Of a DNA stretch of 64,000 nt, positions 1 through 13,922 are shown in pieces (positions within the stretch are counted from its first letter, which is position 1; each line of letters opens with the position of its first letter). The notes under the pieces were generated by a model. That model searched no databases and was not told the origin of the DNA. It saw only the letters and a program-made list of their open reading frames with translations. This DNA is from Stenopsyche tienmushanensis (taxonomy: Eukaryota; Arthropoda; Insecta; Trichoptera; Stenopsychidae), in assembly GCA_008973525.1 (NCBI GenBank), contig WACJ01000100.1, positions 682,001-746,000 of the forward strand. Direction: 5' to 3'. The translations under genes were made by a program, and so were the position numbers.

Positions 1-1410
1 TTGGCTTTCTTTGTTTACTTTGTTCAAAAGAAAGTCCTTCGGTACAATATTTTTCTATTTTTTCGCGAGATGAAAGTAAAATATACGCCCCCATCACATC
101 GAAAAATCCTTGCCCGACGACAATTATATCTTAAAATTAAGTTTCGATGTACGTCATTCAATAACATTAACATTGCATCGATGCTGTCAAGTCTGTCCAA
201 TGTTATTTGAATTTGGTGATAGGTAATATGCTACCCGTGTCAAATTTTGACAGTTGCTTGTCGATTTATTGTGAATGTAATATGTATAATAACATATAGT
301 AAAGGTAACTATTATTTATTTACATCTATATATGATAAATAAATCTGTTTTTATCTTTTTGTTTCCATGGGAACGCTCCATAAACAGAAAGCGTGGTACT
401 AGAATTCATAAGCGAGTTAATTTCCCTTTTGTAGTCTTAAATGTGAATCCTTTTTAAATGATGAATAAAGATTTTTTTGATAGAAAAAAATGAATATTAA
501 TGAATATTGAATGTGCACTTAAATTTTTTTTGTGCGGTAGATGCGTTCGGCGATAAATCACACATAAATAAATTGCACAAAAAAGCTCTGACTCACATAG
601 AAAAAGTGAAGATGCGTTCCATGGATTTCAAAAACCGCATAACTTTGAAGCAGCTATATAAAATATATCGCATAAAAAAAAGATAATAAAAAAACATGAC
701 GTCTGACATCTTGTATCTCAAATTCCAGAGTTAGTATGATGTCACTATACACCCTAACTCAAAAAAAAGGAATAAAGGGCGTGGTCGTAATTCAGCGATA
801 GCAGATGCAATATGGTTTACACAGTCACAAATTATAATTTTTTCTTCAAATTTCGGTTATTGTTGATGTTTTATTTCCTATTTTATCCAGAATATCTCGA
901 TACGCACTCTTTATGAAGTAATTAATATAAAAAAAAACCGCATAACTTCGAAATCGCACAAAAAGAGGTTTGAGTTTATTGCATGGTTACTTTCGTCTAT
1001 CTATCTAGTTTGAAGGATTTTGATCCTTTTTAATCATCGTAATATTATATTATGATTTAGCTGTTGAGTCTCCAAATTAATTTGTGAGCATAGTATGATT
1101 TCATGCTTCCTTGCAATATTTCTTATTTAACAAAACTTCTATAGACGCGGTAGAATAAATTGGCTTGAACGTCACGAAGAGTGAAACTCCAAGCGGCAGT
1201 TGATCAGAAAGACAGGGAGAAAGGCTTGTATTATTTCCGTCTCCATCGCATATACTATAGATACGATGCGCATGCGTCGCACAGCCTCTATTTTATGTTG
1301 TGTGTGTGTGTATACGTATCATAAAGCAACCACTAGATAAGTAGTAAGCCTATTTTACTATATATTACACAATATAACTCAATATTAGTTATAATTAGTA
1401 ATCCATCCCT
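1..1410. other. AT-rich non-coding DNA with short internal repeats
   Basis: No gene is recognised. The phrase AAACCGCATAACTTYGAA occurs at about 635 and 940, and GCACAAAAA twice, suggesting a decayed transposon. The open frame touching the left edge (1-210) has no family resemblance. Confidence 0.5.
1323..1372 (+). repeat. Short dispersed repeat, copy 1
   Basis: AAAGCAACCACTAGATAAGT to ATATTACACAA matches 43490-43540 with about eight differences over 50 bp. The family is unidentified. A TG microsatellite lies just upstream at about 1299-1312. Confidence 0.55.
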
Positions 1411-2026
1411 AGTCTAATCCGGGCCCCCTATAATCCGACATTCTAATACAAGTGTAGTACATTTATTAATTTTAAATGAAGCTAAACATCCAAAAATGGA
1501 GGAAGCTTTGCATATGTAGTTGCTTCAGGAAAGAAACAGGCATATAACTATTTCTGAGCCCGTATTGGTCATAAAAGCAAAAATGTTTTATGAAAAGATA
1601 ATAAAAAGGAGATTTTATAACTAGCAAGAGATTGTATTTTTTATAATTGCTATGGTTATTGTGTTTATGACGTTAATCCGAAAAGTGAATCCGATTTTAA
1701 ATCATCATAAATTTAGATGCTATATTTGTATATCCGCCACTTATCATCCGTATAAATCCATTTATCTATCAAGACTGTCGCAGCGTGTATGAAGCTTGTA
1801 TATAGATAAATAAACACTGTCTATAGCACATACTGTCTATCTCCGAGCTCAACGTGTAAGAAGGCTCTTTTTGAATCACTGGAATTCGGTATACAAATCT
1901 CTGTCTTACCTCTTTAGATTCCATAATATAAAACCTTATGATGTTTATGTGTATCTCATCATTTTCAAAATTTTTCGGGGGCACTATTCTATAGTCCGAC
2001 AAATTCGATAATCCGACACTGTCTTG
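1411..2026. mobile_element. Possible Tigger/pogo-like MITE remnant
   Basis: Both ends contain runs of TAATCCG/TCCGACA motifs: AGTCTAATCCGGGCCCCCTA on the left and, on the minus strand at the right, CAGTGTCGGATTATCGAA. These resemble Tigger termini. The two ends pair poorly, and no transposase is visible. Within it, 1770-1900 is related to the piggyBac-like elements at 36.0 and 45.7 kb, so the structure may be nested. Confidence 0.35.
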
Positions 2027-5000
2027 TAACTAACCATCAGTATGGCTGACAAGTTGAATACTATAAATCCATACTATTCTAAGTATTAATTTGTTTGATA
2101 GCTTTGAACTTCTTCCAAGAAGTCAATACAATCTTATAAACTTTAAATCCAACACTTTTTTTTAAAAATATGTTCCTTCCATCGAAGTTTTATAATCCAA
2201 ATAATAGCATTCAGATCGAGTTCTTTGTGTGACGATATTGTACAGCGGTTAATAGTGCATTATGTTGATGTTATAAGATACGTAACGAAATATAATAAAA
2301 TAGGAATAAGGTGAAGGAGATAAAAACTTGTGAAAAATATCCAAATGTAGGGCAGCGTAAATCGTCAGATGTGATATCGATATTTAATACAAATATCGAT
2401 ACTTAAATAATGCAAACGGCATTAAAAAAAACCTATTATGACTGCATTGGATGTCTTATCTGACATAGTTTTGTTGGAATATTTTCAATCACACGTTTCG
2501 TCATGACACCAAAGTTGATTCGGAAAAAAACAGTCCGAGCAAAAATTTAAGAATTACATCGAATTTAGAAATAAAAGGGAGATGAACGTATAATTGAACG
2601 ATTAGTCATTAAGCTCGATTAAGTCGTTTGTCGACAGTGTCGACACAATTTGTCTTCGTAATTATCTCCTAAATGGGAGTCAATTGGGAGCACTTGGTGC
2701 ATGCTCGTTGGAAGGTTCTCAGCTGCATCTTTTTGATTAGAGATGACATCCTGCTATAGTTGCACACATGCTCCATATTTAATCCATAAAGATTTCCGTC
2801 ATAAAATGACGATAATGACATGTTTACATTGAATCAAATTCACGCCCTATAAATGTAGAATAATCTAAGAATTTTCACTTGAAATTTAAATTCATCGAAC
2901 ATTTAATAATGTATTAGCAAAATGAACGAAATTGTTGTTTAAATTTAAAAGATACATAATATCTATCTATCAGATTGTAATTGGAGATGAGAAATTAACA
3001 GTTGGTTTTATCAATAGTATAGTATGTATTTCAACCTTTAAATCTGGTTGAACCCTAATAAATTTGATAGTGCATGCAATCAATGCAGGATAGTACATTG
3101 CATATGGATGAAGATAATCTTCTTACAATGGATGAATATTGTTGAAAATGAAGGCTTTTCAATTTATGATTATTATGCTAATATTTAAAATAAAATTACC
3201 ATAGGCTGTAGTAAATAGATGCAATGCGATTTTCATAAATTTGCATTATAAGCACTAAAAATTTATCGTTATTGTATTATAATTAGTCATGCCCTTGTTA
3301 CAAATACCTTAATGATAAACATCTAAGAAATCCAAACATGTCGTTATTTTTAATGGCCCTTTCAGCTATGAATATTACGACTCATTACAAGGCTATTTTT
3401 TGCCCAACAGGACACATTGCGAACATGTGTCCCTGTTCTGAAATAATTTAATGTCTCATGAAAAGCATCATCATTCATGGAATTAAGACCAACGGACTGC
3501 ATTCCTTTACAAAAATAATTGTTACGCATCCGATCGAAATTTCTTCCTCGAAATATTCGAATACTTGCAGCCTGTCTGTATTTCGTAACCCGAGATTGAA
3601 TGATGTGGGATACTATTGTATGGGGCTATTCTATGCTCTTTTGTTAAGAGTATATCAAATATACAGAGATGGATAGGAATACCCGAGGGGAGCACTATTG
3701 TGAAAAGCTCGGATGTTCCTGACGTTAAAGCATGTCGAAGCAGGAAGTTGGGTCCATGATTGGTGCAATGTCTTTAGCAGGGAATATCGGGTCCATTAGC
3801 GGGATCACAATGGGAACAAATCATCGATCCACACCGCTCGTTCTGTGACCAACACAGTCGTCAACAGATTGAATTTTTGGTACTATCCGGCGATTCGCGT
3901 GTCGATATAATGGCATGCAAATTTACATGGAGGATTTAAAAATCCGCATTGAATAGTACCGGGTTATTATTCGAACTGTATGAACAGCATGCTAACGATG
4001 CTAACGAGGACTCTTTTGATGTCTCCGGGACGTGCTTCAACATCCAGGTCACTAGTCTCGGTTGGTTAGTGCGCATTGAAAAAAGTTAGCACGGTAATCT
4101 CATCGTCTTTTATGTTTTTTAGATATCTAACCCGTTTTGAGTCGGTTAAAATTAAAATGCAAATTTTTATTGTACAAAAAAGTAACAAAAGTCTCTCTCG
4201 CTGTTGCGAGTTAAGTTTGAATTGGACTCCCCGCACTTAACACTTTACGATCCGCTAAGTATAGCACAAAGCTTCATTGAGAGTCTGGGCGGATTTTGCA
4301 AGAGTAGAAGTTTGGTATTTCTTAAACGAATGAACGTTTTTGAATGTAAATCTGAAAATAATCAATCTATTTGGGTAATCTAGAAAATATAATACATACC
4401 TTTTTAAGGTGTCATGCTTTAATTTTTGGTTTATCATATTACTATTCATACTATTTCCATAAAATGTGCTTTATCGGGCTTTTATACCATTATAAGTTCT
4501 TGAATATCCCTGACATTCATATCGTTAAAGTCTTCCTCTATTATAGACTTAACAAGTTCTACTTTTGCTTCAATTCTGTTTTCAGCTGACTCTATTAGAC
4601 TACAAATGTAGAACTAACTATGGTCATATATTTTTCCGACTTACATTCAAAGTCGACTGCTTTATTTCTTATATGAATAATTGCTGTGAGGTTAATGTAC
4701 GCCAAAATCGTAAAACATTTCCATGCTTCCAAAATTTTGATAGATATGTTCATTCCTGTGACTCTCTGATCCAGCGAATTATTCCCTGAATTTAGTTAAG
4801 TCTATCACAGATTTATTTATTTATATATTTAAGTATTCAACAGGCCTCTTTAAATTATCAACAACAGTTGCAGATTAAAATAAATATCAATAGTTTAAAT
4901 AGGCTAGGTCTTGTGTAAGATAAAAGCATGAATCGTGGTTGATGGTGATATTGGTTTGACCAAAAAGCGATATGCAATGCAAAATTTATATAAAACGAAT

Positions 5001-7874
5001 GTTACAAGATCAAAAACCTATCTAAATTTATTGATTTGTTCCAATAAATTAATAGCATTTGACTCTTATACGGTTCATAAAGACAAATGTTCAATATTGT
5101 ATGAAGACTCGTTATAGTGGCTTAAAATGAAATCAATAGTTTATGATTGTCTGGAGCTCGATCGATTTTATTTATATAGTTGCTTGAAGCATTTTTCGTC
5201 ATTAAATGCGATCCGATTCAAAGAAAATATATTGGATGGAAAGATACAATGGCTTGAATTATGTTGTCATGAAACATGGTACGTTTTTGGGTGGCTCTAG
5301 GCATCGATAGTCAACAGGCCGATTTCTTGCCTAGCGTCTCGCCATGTTTAATATAACTAGACCCCAGACGTGGGGGTTGAAAATTAGGGGATGGTGGAAA
5401 ATCGGTAGACAACGAATCCAGCACGCTTCGCTAGACAGCCTGAATCGTCGAAAACAAGCAACCTCATAATGGGATTGAATAGAAACGTAGGCAGTGATAG
5501 CATTGGTTTTCGTACTCTAGTCCATGAGATGTCATGCTGAATTAATACTAAATTTAAAATACTCGATAAGGGATGCAAAGGCGCATAGGGGACATTTTAT
5601 CGATTACTTCCGGTACATATAATTCGTTTCGTGTCATCGTTATGTACGATTCGCTCCCATTAAAATTTGATGAAGCCCGATGACGTACAACGTTTCGTTC
5701 CTAAAATAGGTCACAGCGGTAGCTTTTGGCAAAACCGTGAATAAGAAAGGATTACTTTAAAAGTCTACTTTACGAAGCGGCGATAAAGTGACGTTGAGAA
5801 AATGAGCCTTTTGTATTTCCAAAAAAATAGAGCATTTCAGCCACCTCATAATTTTCCCCGTTTGTTATAAATTGACACATCATCCCTTATCCTTGTTTCA
5901 CCGGAATCCGTCGTGCGTCATTGCCATCACCATAATCTGAATGGGATTACATATCTCTCTATACGTCCAACCTTTTGTAGCGTTTATACCGTAATTTTCC
6001 TTCAAAATCCCCATACATATTTTTGATGCTCATCAAATTTTATCTAAAGCATTTTACAAATTTTTGATCATCTTCACGACACAGCGATGCAATCAATGAC
6101 CTGTAAACTCGATATAATACAGCCTACGTGTGAATTATTAATATAAACCAGGATGATCCTCGGTGCTATATAATGTTTAACATTTATACTCTGTAGACCT
6201 AATGGATATTTTGTGTTTGGAAGTTGATAGTAGCATATAGCTTCGTATAACCCTTGACAAAAGTTATTTGATACCTATGGGTCTTTGAACATATCAGAAT
6301 TGATGGATCTTTTGAGTTAGTGTACTGAAGTTTTGAACACGTTTAATGGATTGATGCCAATAAAACCCTTGAGATTGGCAACAAAGAGTGCCTTTTATTT
6401 TATTTTCTTGATTGAAATACTCAATGTAAATGTCAATATATAGACGATTTTATATTAAACAAATTATTTGATGAATCTTCTCCTTAACAATTTTAAATAA
6501 TATTAATTCGAATTGATATAAGACTATATCATAGAAGTGACTAATGCACATAATATATTGCAAAAATATTGATGATGAATTTTCATTTAGATCTTGTTCT
6601 TTTAATCCAAACAAAAATATTTTCGACTTAATAACCAATATTTGCAATATTTAAAATCATGTTCAAGTGGAAGTTTGCGAAACATGGATTTCGTATGTAA
6701 TTAAATAAAATATTTGCGATCTCTTAAGAAATGTACATATGTCTTGTAACTTAAATTGAACATTCGAGATTACATTCGAATATGTTTTTACATCCAAATT
6801 TGTAAGCATAAATGTTATTATAGACATGTCTTCTAAAGCGTTTCCCTCTCAAATATGATTTTTTTACATGAGTAATATTAAAATTCTATTTAATGATGCT
6901 GTTCCAAATTTGTCACAGGAATCCAAGTATTCCCGGAAGGAAATCCAGATGCTATATATAACACTGCTAACGAGCTGTGCATTGTTTGTTGGAGCTCTTG
7001 CCCTCGTAGTTTTTCCAGTTATCCCACACGAATTCGACACTCTCCAAGACATATTTTTAGCATCCATCGACTAAATCGAAAATAGAAAATAATGTGTCTC
7101 AAGAACCCCTCGAATTCATTAAGCGAGCGAGCTGATGGCCAAAATGTATTCAAGACTGTCACCGTTAAAATTCGGAATAATCAATCATATCGGCTTGACT
7201 TCCTCAGCAGAGGAAACGAGTCAATCTTGGGAAATTAATATCCTGCATTCGGAGAACAATGAGATTGTTCGGAAATTATAACGTCATAAATAATGTATTT
7301 GTTAGATTGCGTATTAATCTATTAATTTCTATTTAAATGATTAAATTTTGATTGATTATTACAGTTAAAGTTTTTAACATTGATAGCTAGTGGATTTGTG
7401 AAACATTCTTTGTGTCTTGTCAAGAATAAATATACATAATAAACGTGAAATTATTGGTAAATTGGTAAAAACTAGAAATCAATACTGGTTCTGTAGTAAT
7501 TTGTGTGTGGTTATTATGTTATTAAAAACAATAAGGCCAACAGATTAACACCAAGGCTATATTATGATAAGTAATGTTAATTTTTAATAATATGTATCTT
7601 CTACTTAATTAAGGGGCCATATCCATTATCGAATGTAGGCGATCTCCATAGGAAACTTATCTAGAAAAATATTTTTTCATACGCTTATTTTATTAGGGAT
7701 TTTAAGCAGGAAAGGATCTATAAGGTAGTGGAAAAATTATTGTTAGTTTTAAATTATATTTCAATTATTATTGCGAATTCAGTCACTCACTGCCGATTTA
7801 GCCCGATTCAGGAAATCAGGCTAAATCAGAATCGGGATGATCTATTAGAAATATGAATACCTTTTAAAGTTATC
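2027..7874. other. Gene-poor AT-rich interval
   Basis: No conserved coding block was found on either strand. A GC-richer patch at 3700-3990 holds a 38-codon frame (3732-3848) of no recognisable family. The 4250-4790 section has short frames on both strands without homology signals. Confidence 0.5.
7808..7870 (+). repeat. Dispersed repeat, copy 1 (CAGGAAATC..GGCTAA)
   Basis: CAGGAAATCAGGCTAA followed by ATCGGGATGATCTATTAGAA and AATACTTTT-like sequence matches 42131-42187 with indels. Possibly the end of a decayed transposon. Confidence 0.45.
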
Positions 7875-8350
7875 CTCCTATATATGGACCTCGTATAATA
7901 CAAATTCATGTTATACAAGATTGGAAGTTCATACAAAATTAGGGTTTGTGTTCCAAAAAAACATCGAAGAGAGTTTATATATGTATGTATAATACTTTAT
8001 TTTTTTTAAATAAACACATAAATTTCATTCGTCCATTCATTCATCATCACTATCACTTATAATTCTATATGTTTTATTATTTTTCGAGATCTGTTGTGGG
8101 TTTTAGTCTTCAAAAATTCGGCTCCAAAATCTTCATTGTAGGGTCCATTTTATATAAAAAATCTAATTTAATAACCAGTTATTTGCCTTTATTAATTATT
8201 TTTAATGTGAAACATGTAGATAATTCGCAGTAATTGCTTTCTGAATCATTAATTTTGGTAGATTCATTTAATATTTCGACTAATTCGTCTTCATTCAACG
8301 TATGATCCTCCAACGTTTCTTGGATTTCATGAATATCCATGTCATCAGAA
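7875..8350 (-). mobile_element. 3' end of a Tigger/pogo element
   Basis: The minus strand at about 8180-8350 encodes EGSDDMDIHEIQETLEDHTL then NEDELVEILNEST, the acidic C-terminal tail typical of Tigger transposases. Downstream on the same strand the sequence runs into GGACCTCGTATAATACAAAT at 7882-7905, which resembles a pogo-family terminus. The remaining transposase and the other end were not identified. Confidence 0.5.
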
Positions 8351-11300
8351 CCTTCTCCACCAATATTAAGATAGATGTTTTTTGTTATTTCGAGTGTATA
8401 TATAATATTTATTATAAGCAGCTACAACATACTTTCAGTCTTGCATTGTATGAAATGTATGAAATCTTTAATAGACATTATTTGCTTTTTAATTTTGACT
8501 TGGATAAGAAGACGATTGAAATATTCAAGATGATCAGACATTAAAGCTTAAATTATGATTCAATCAAGTAAAACCTCTAATATTAGTATACAAACTTGGA
8601 GCGACATAGACGACAATATAGAACCATTTAAAAATGAAAAATTGATAGTTTGTGATAACTTGAATTATAAAAAGGCGTTTTTTTAAAAGGAAAATGCACC
8701 CATTGCAACCCTTAAGCACGTTTTAACCATGTGAAGGATTATTTCGTGCATTTGCATGGATTAATGAGTACAAGGAAATATCCGTTAAGCAAAATATTAT
8801 TGAAAATTGAAACAGTTTGAATGACCCAGCCACAAATTCAGAGATAAAAACTCAAATAATATTTTGTAAATTTATAATCATCAAATTAACTAATTAATTT
8901 CTTTACAAACAGAATTACCGTCAACTTAACCCTCTGGCAATCCAACCAGTCATTAAATTTTGTGGTCATTATTTTTTTATTTATTTTATTTATCCCTCTA
9001 AAAATACGCGTTGGAGTTTGAAGGCTCTTTCAGAATTTGTGTCTTTAACGAGAATATTATATTCTATATAAATTCGCATGGAAAGTAAAAGGATCTTCTT
9101 CCATTGCGCGATCTTTGACGATATTTATATTAAAATAAGTGCATATGACTAATGATATCATAGGCACCGGAAAAATCCAAAACCGCATTAAAAAGATAAG
9201 CATGAAATTTTTCAAACAAACATTTCTAAATATAAATTATGAATGAGCAATGGATCTTATAAATTCAATTTTAAAACGATTCATTCGAAAACAATATTTG
9301 TCCCACAAATAGACGAATGCATTGTTGATGTAAAAGTGCTAATTCTGTCATCAGAATCAATATTGAGACTGAAATTTGTGGATAATTGGACTTCGTCCAA
9401 CTGTGTCGCCAATATTTGCAGAAACCGCTGATATTTTTAACTCTAATTAAATAAGTACGATCGTGTGTAAATACTATTTATATTTCTCAAGCCATGGAGC
9501 TTTTTGGTAAATGTCACATGTCAAATGTATGGCTATTTGATATCTCGATTGCTTTGTCCACGCGTAAGTCAACTGCGAAAGGCGCAGCAGATGGAAAGGA
9601 TATTATTTGACGTATGTTCGGCGCCGATAATTAAATTCTCGTCCTGCTTTCTGCCATAACATTGTGATGACATTGCGACGAATAGGGTTCATTGAAATGG
9701 AAATGAAGGGAAATGGTCCTACTTTATAATCATTCCATTGTTACATTCGGGGTGCCCTCGAGGAGCTGACGGGAAAATTGCTATGTGGACAGTTGATTAA
9801 TTCATGACTTTGTGTGATTGAGCTGTGTGGAAAGTTCATTCGCCTTCGTCGCATTTATTAAAATGATCACTTAAATCGGGAGAGAAGAGATTCCTCTCAT
9901 TTAGATATGATGTAGATTCAGAAAATGACGAGAGAGACGTTCTGGGAATATAAAAGATTAAAAAAATGCGAAGAATTAAAGATATCCATGATAATGACTA
10001 GTGGGAATTACAGCGGAATTTATGCTCGACTTGCATACTAATATCAACATGTATTAATTTTTAAAGCTTAAAAAAGACAAAAACAGATACGTTAGAATTG
10101 ACATATCCAAGGTTGAGAGTAAAACTAAGACAATGGATACTATTTATTCATGTATTCATACGAGTATATTCCAATAGTATATTTTCAGGTTGTATTCTTC
10201 CCAAATGAAATTTCTTTGTATTTTATGACGTTCTTGTGCTGTTTAATTTTGTATGTCTTAAAATTTATTTCTATGAAATTTGGCGCAAATTTACTCTTAC
10301 ATTTGCTGTAAAAGTTTATAAGTTAGTATTTTTACATATTTTTTTCCAAATAAACGTAAATTCAATTATCCGAATAATGAAAATGAAATTGGTGACTTTT
10401 TTTTAATATTTTGAAAAAATACCCAAAATTTCACCTTTAAATCGATATATTTTTATTAATCTGTGGTCGTAATAGCGCAAATTAATTGTTTTTTTTTTAA
10501 ATTTTGCAATATATTTTTAATCTAAAGAATCATTATTTTATGCAATTAGTTTAAAGAAAATTACTTCTGAACTTCCAAAGTCACATAAAATGTGCAAACG
10601 AATGAGTGATGTACAACTTCTAAATTCTTTAAACAAAAAACGAATTATTTTGAACTTAGTTTAGTTTTAAAATGTTCTCTAGTTTAGACCCTTTCCAACT
10701 ATATGCTACATGTCATACTAAATTTAATAAGTCATTTAACTTGAAGAGGTACCAGTTTACCAGGATCAGGGTTAAGAAAATACTATTTATGCTTAAAGGA
10801 CGTTTCTACCTTGTTGGTCCAAAAACATATTTTTTTTATTCGTGTATCGGAAAGAACCAATGTTTAAGAATACGTTCAGTAAATTTCAAGTCGATATAAA
10901 AGAAATTCACAATGTTATGGACCGACGAGGAAATCTGCGTTTCGCGAAGCTGTATTTCTCGAAACTACTTTTTCCAAGCTCCTGGAAGTGCTCCCACACG
11001 CTTTAGACAAGTATTCTTTATGAAATTTGGCACACATATGTATAATAAACATCTTCATCGTATAAACTACGATTATTCAAAAATATTTAAAAGTGTTTAT
11101 TTAATGAAAAAAAAACTACAAAAAATGTTGGTAAAAACACAAACTTTTCTTCAATCGCTCACCATTTTTTTATTTTACAATATTTCTTTTTAATTTTAGT
11201 CTAAGCTATAGACAATATTATACAAAGTAAAAATATGTTTAATTTTTTTATTGCAAATCACTTGTCCAGGACTTAAAACTTCCATAGTGAAGAATGTCAT

Positions 11301-11404
11301 CGCTCGCGCACCGACTATAATATTTTTTATATTCAATAAAGATCGCCTAGTCAACACACTAAATATCAACATTTTATTTTATATACATTTTTCATTAAAA
11401 TTGC
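8351..11404. other. AT-rich interval with possible transposon debris
   Basis: Probably includes decayed transposon DNA beyond the Tigger tail at 8.2 kb, but nothing can be delimited. The phrase ATGAAATTTGGC occurs at 10274 and 11019 with related sequence after it, another sign of a repeat. Confidence 0.4.
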
Positions 11405-11490
11405 GTGGCTCGTACCGTCTCCAGACCTGACACCACTGGATTTCTTTGTCTAGGGATGTGCAAAAGAATTAATTTACACGAAAGAATAAT
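11405..11490 (+). pseudogene. Fragment of a mariner/Tc1-clan transposase
   Basis: The plus strand reads PSPDLTPLDFFV, a stop, then GCAKELIYTKE. This resembles the conserved WPPRSPDLTPLDFFLWGYLK block, holding the third catalytic Asp, of IS630/Tc1/mariner-clan transposases common in insects. Nothing else of the element can be delimited nearby, although the moderately open frame at 10912-11193 may be part of it. Confidence 0.6.
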
Positions 11491-13733
11491 CGTTACATCA
11501 TAAACATAAAAATTAAACCCCATACGATGCCACATACAAATCAAAAATTTTATTAATATAATCCCTGTAGATATTATATTTTGATATTACAGTTATTTTT
11601 TTCAAAACCAAGTTATGACATAGTGGGTTATTTCATGGACTCTTTGAAAAGTTGGGTTCAAATTCAGATTGTAGGGGAAAAAAATCCCCATATCAATAAG
11701 TTTGGAACATAAAAAGCATTAATATGTCTATTTGACAAGCTCGATACATGTTTGTCTTGATTTTGAAAAATAAATACTGAGAGGATTAATAAAGTTAAGC
11801 AGGTTATATATTTGCAACATATGATTTAAATATCATCTAAAAATCGTTATTTTAATAATTTTATCATAATTTAGACACACGAAACGCAATCGGTTTCCAT
11901 AGAAAAATCTCATATGAAGATCGTCCATGTCTGATAATGCATATGGCAACATGATATCAATAGAATTTTTCTATCGTCCAAGATCGTTCAGATTCATTTA
12001 TAATCAGCGCTTATGGCATCAACTTATTCAATTTGAATAACATTGGGAAAAGAAGAAACTTTACTTTTATCATAGAGCGATCCTAATGTTTTCTGTAAAC
12101 ATTTTCTTGCGTCAGGACGAACCATTTGTCAACGTCCGCGATCAAAGTTCCACCCGACATCTACGCAGATAAGCTGGCCCTATGAATTAATGATTTTATA
12201 TTTCTCGTTATTTACGAACATTAAAATTGGAAAGGACGACGACTGAATCCTTTTGCAAAACATCATCCGTAATTGGGTCTAAGAGGGATGAATGAAGCTT
12301 GTTGCTTTTCTGCCCGTCTTCCTTTACGGCTAAAGGAGATTGATAGGATAATTAAGATATAATGTTCGTATTTTGAGCCCTTTGATTTCACTCCGGAGGT
12401 TTTCGCTTGGGCTCGCTTTTTGGGCGATAAAATTGCGCATCGAATGTCGGCATCAATTTAATTCCGAATTTATCAACGTTTAAAGAATTCAAGGTGCTAA
12501 AACCCGACAAGGCGGCATAATTGTCTAAATATAATATTAAAAGATGGTTTTACTTTAAAACATATGTATTTATATATCAAATACCACTTAAAGATATATT
12601 TAGCTAGGAGGAATTGAAGGGAATCCTTTTCGAGGTAGGATTTTTTTATTTTTTATTATGAAAGGAAGCCAGAATTGTATTGCTGAACATGAAATATTTA
12701 CAGCGACTTTGATGTGGTGAAGGTTTTAAAACATTGGATGAAATATTTTTTTCTACATATTATTATATATATTTGTTTGTGCTTTTCCACATGGCAAAAA
12801 TAGAAAATAAAATCCCATTTGAAAATATTTTCCAGCAAAAATTTTGCCTATTTGTGGATCTTTCCGAAAACCTGGGTCTCCAATATCCATGATATAAATT
12901 ATGATAAAAGAGCCATACAGCTGAGAAAATCAGGATGCGGTACCGTGGTATCTAATTTTCCATCCATTGTGGGGGTGCGATGGATAATCCGTATGGGAAC
13001 TAACTTTGTTTGTCTTGCGATTGAATTTCACTTTGCCGCTAAATTATTGGGTCGTTACAGGCGTGTAACGTCTCCTCCGGGATGACTTTGGAAAACCTTC
13101 CGTAATTTGCTTTTCGAATAAGCAATGAATATTAAAATTTCATTTTTACATTTACATTTCGGCCGTTCTAATATAACAATATGCCTAAATATTGCTCGAT
13201 TAGTATTCAAATTGAGTTGGCATTCTGACTTAGTTACGAGTTAGTTGTGACTTTGATGCCATCGAAACGAAATTGTATTAAGAGCTGAACTAAATTGAAG
13301 CAAGATGGGCTATATGGGCTTTGAAAGGCTTCAAATTGTATGGGGATAGTTTAATAGGATCGTTCTACAATAGTTGCTTTAATTGTCTGCTCCACAAAAT
13401 CGTATTTAATTACATTGCTGATAGCACTGATTCAATCACCCAAAGTTTCCATAAGCATCCATGAGTAAATTTAAATTGATTTAAAAATTATAAGCATATA
13501 GAAATAATATGAGAACTCTAATTTTATCTTAAAAAAACTAATTTTTTATTACGAAAGTTTGGGTTCAAATTTGGGTATGGAGAGAATATTTATTTTGTAT
13601 TTCATATTAGATAAGTTCTATAAATAATATATCATTACACGCAATAATAGGAGGAGAAGAGATCAAGCGCCAGATTATATTGTTAAAAATCAAACTGTGT
13701 AGCTTAATCCTCCCCCCTCCCCGAAAATTCAAA
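11491..13733. other. No gene recognised
   Basis: AT-rich with a modest GC rise at 12050-12480 and 12900-13090. The frame at 12819-13085 has no family resemblance. Confidence 0.4.
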
Positions 13734-13922
13734 TTACTGTTGTAAATAATACAATGATAGAAAGTGTTTAGAAGCTACATTGTTTCCGTGATCGTACAGA
13801 TCATAGAAAATGCCGTAAAAAGCCTTAGAAGAGGACTGAGTGACCATAAGGTTTGTATGTTCAATCGGTCCGCTTTTCGGACCGCTGATACGACGAATGA
13901 GCGCCTCGTAATCGGATGCCAT
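13734..13922 (-). CDS. Possible first exon of an unknown gene
   Basis: A 62-codon frame on the minus strand begins with ATG in a strong initiation context (GCCATGGCA) and reads MASDYEALIRRISGPKSGPI then EHTNLMVTQSSSKAFYG. The first 150 bp are clearly GC-richer than the flanks and have protein-like composition. No domain is recognised, and no convincing donor site or following exon could be chosen. It may be a genuine first coding exon, a decayed transposon frame, or chance. Confidence 0.3.
   Translation of the reverse strand: MASDYEALIRRISGPKSGPIEHTNLMVTQSSSKAFYGIFYDLYDHGNNVASKHFLSLYYLQQ

Noticed and set aside
1769..2002. 77-codon minus-strand frame
   Set aside because: It lies across transposon-like termini and a shared repeat module; not protein-like.
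3732..3848. 38-codon frame (MSKQEVGSMIGAM..) as a possible small peptide gene
   Set aside because: No signal peptide, homology or transcript signals; short frames of this size are expected by chance.
8560..8810. Cys/His pattern on the plus strand resembling a BED finger
   Set aside because: The frames shift and the spacing of Cys and His does not match the BED consensus.
11640..11680. GGGTTCAAATTC, resembling a tRNA B box (a similar phrase near 13560)
   Set aside because: No A box, cloverleaf or acceptor stem fits around either copy.
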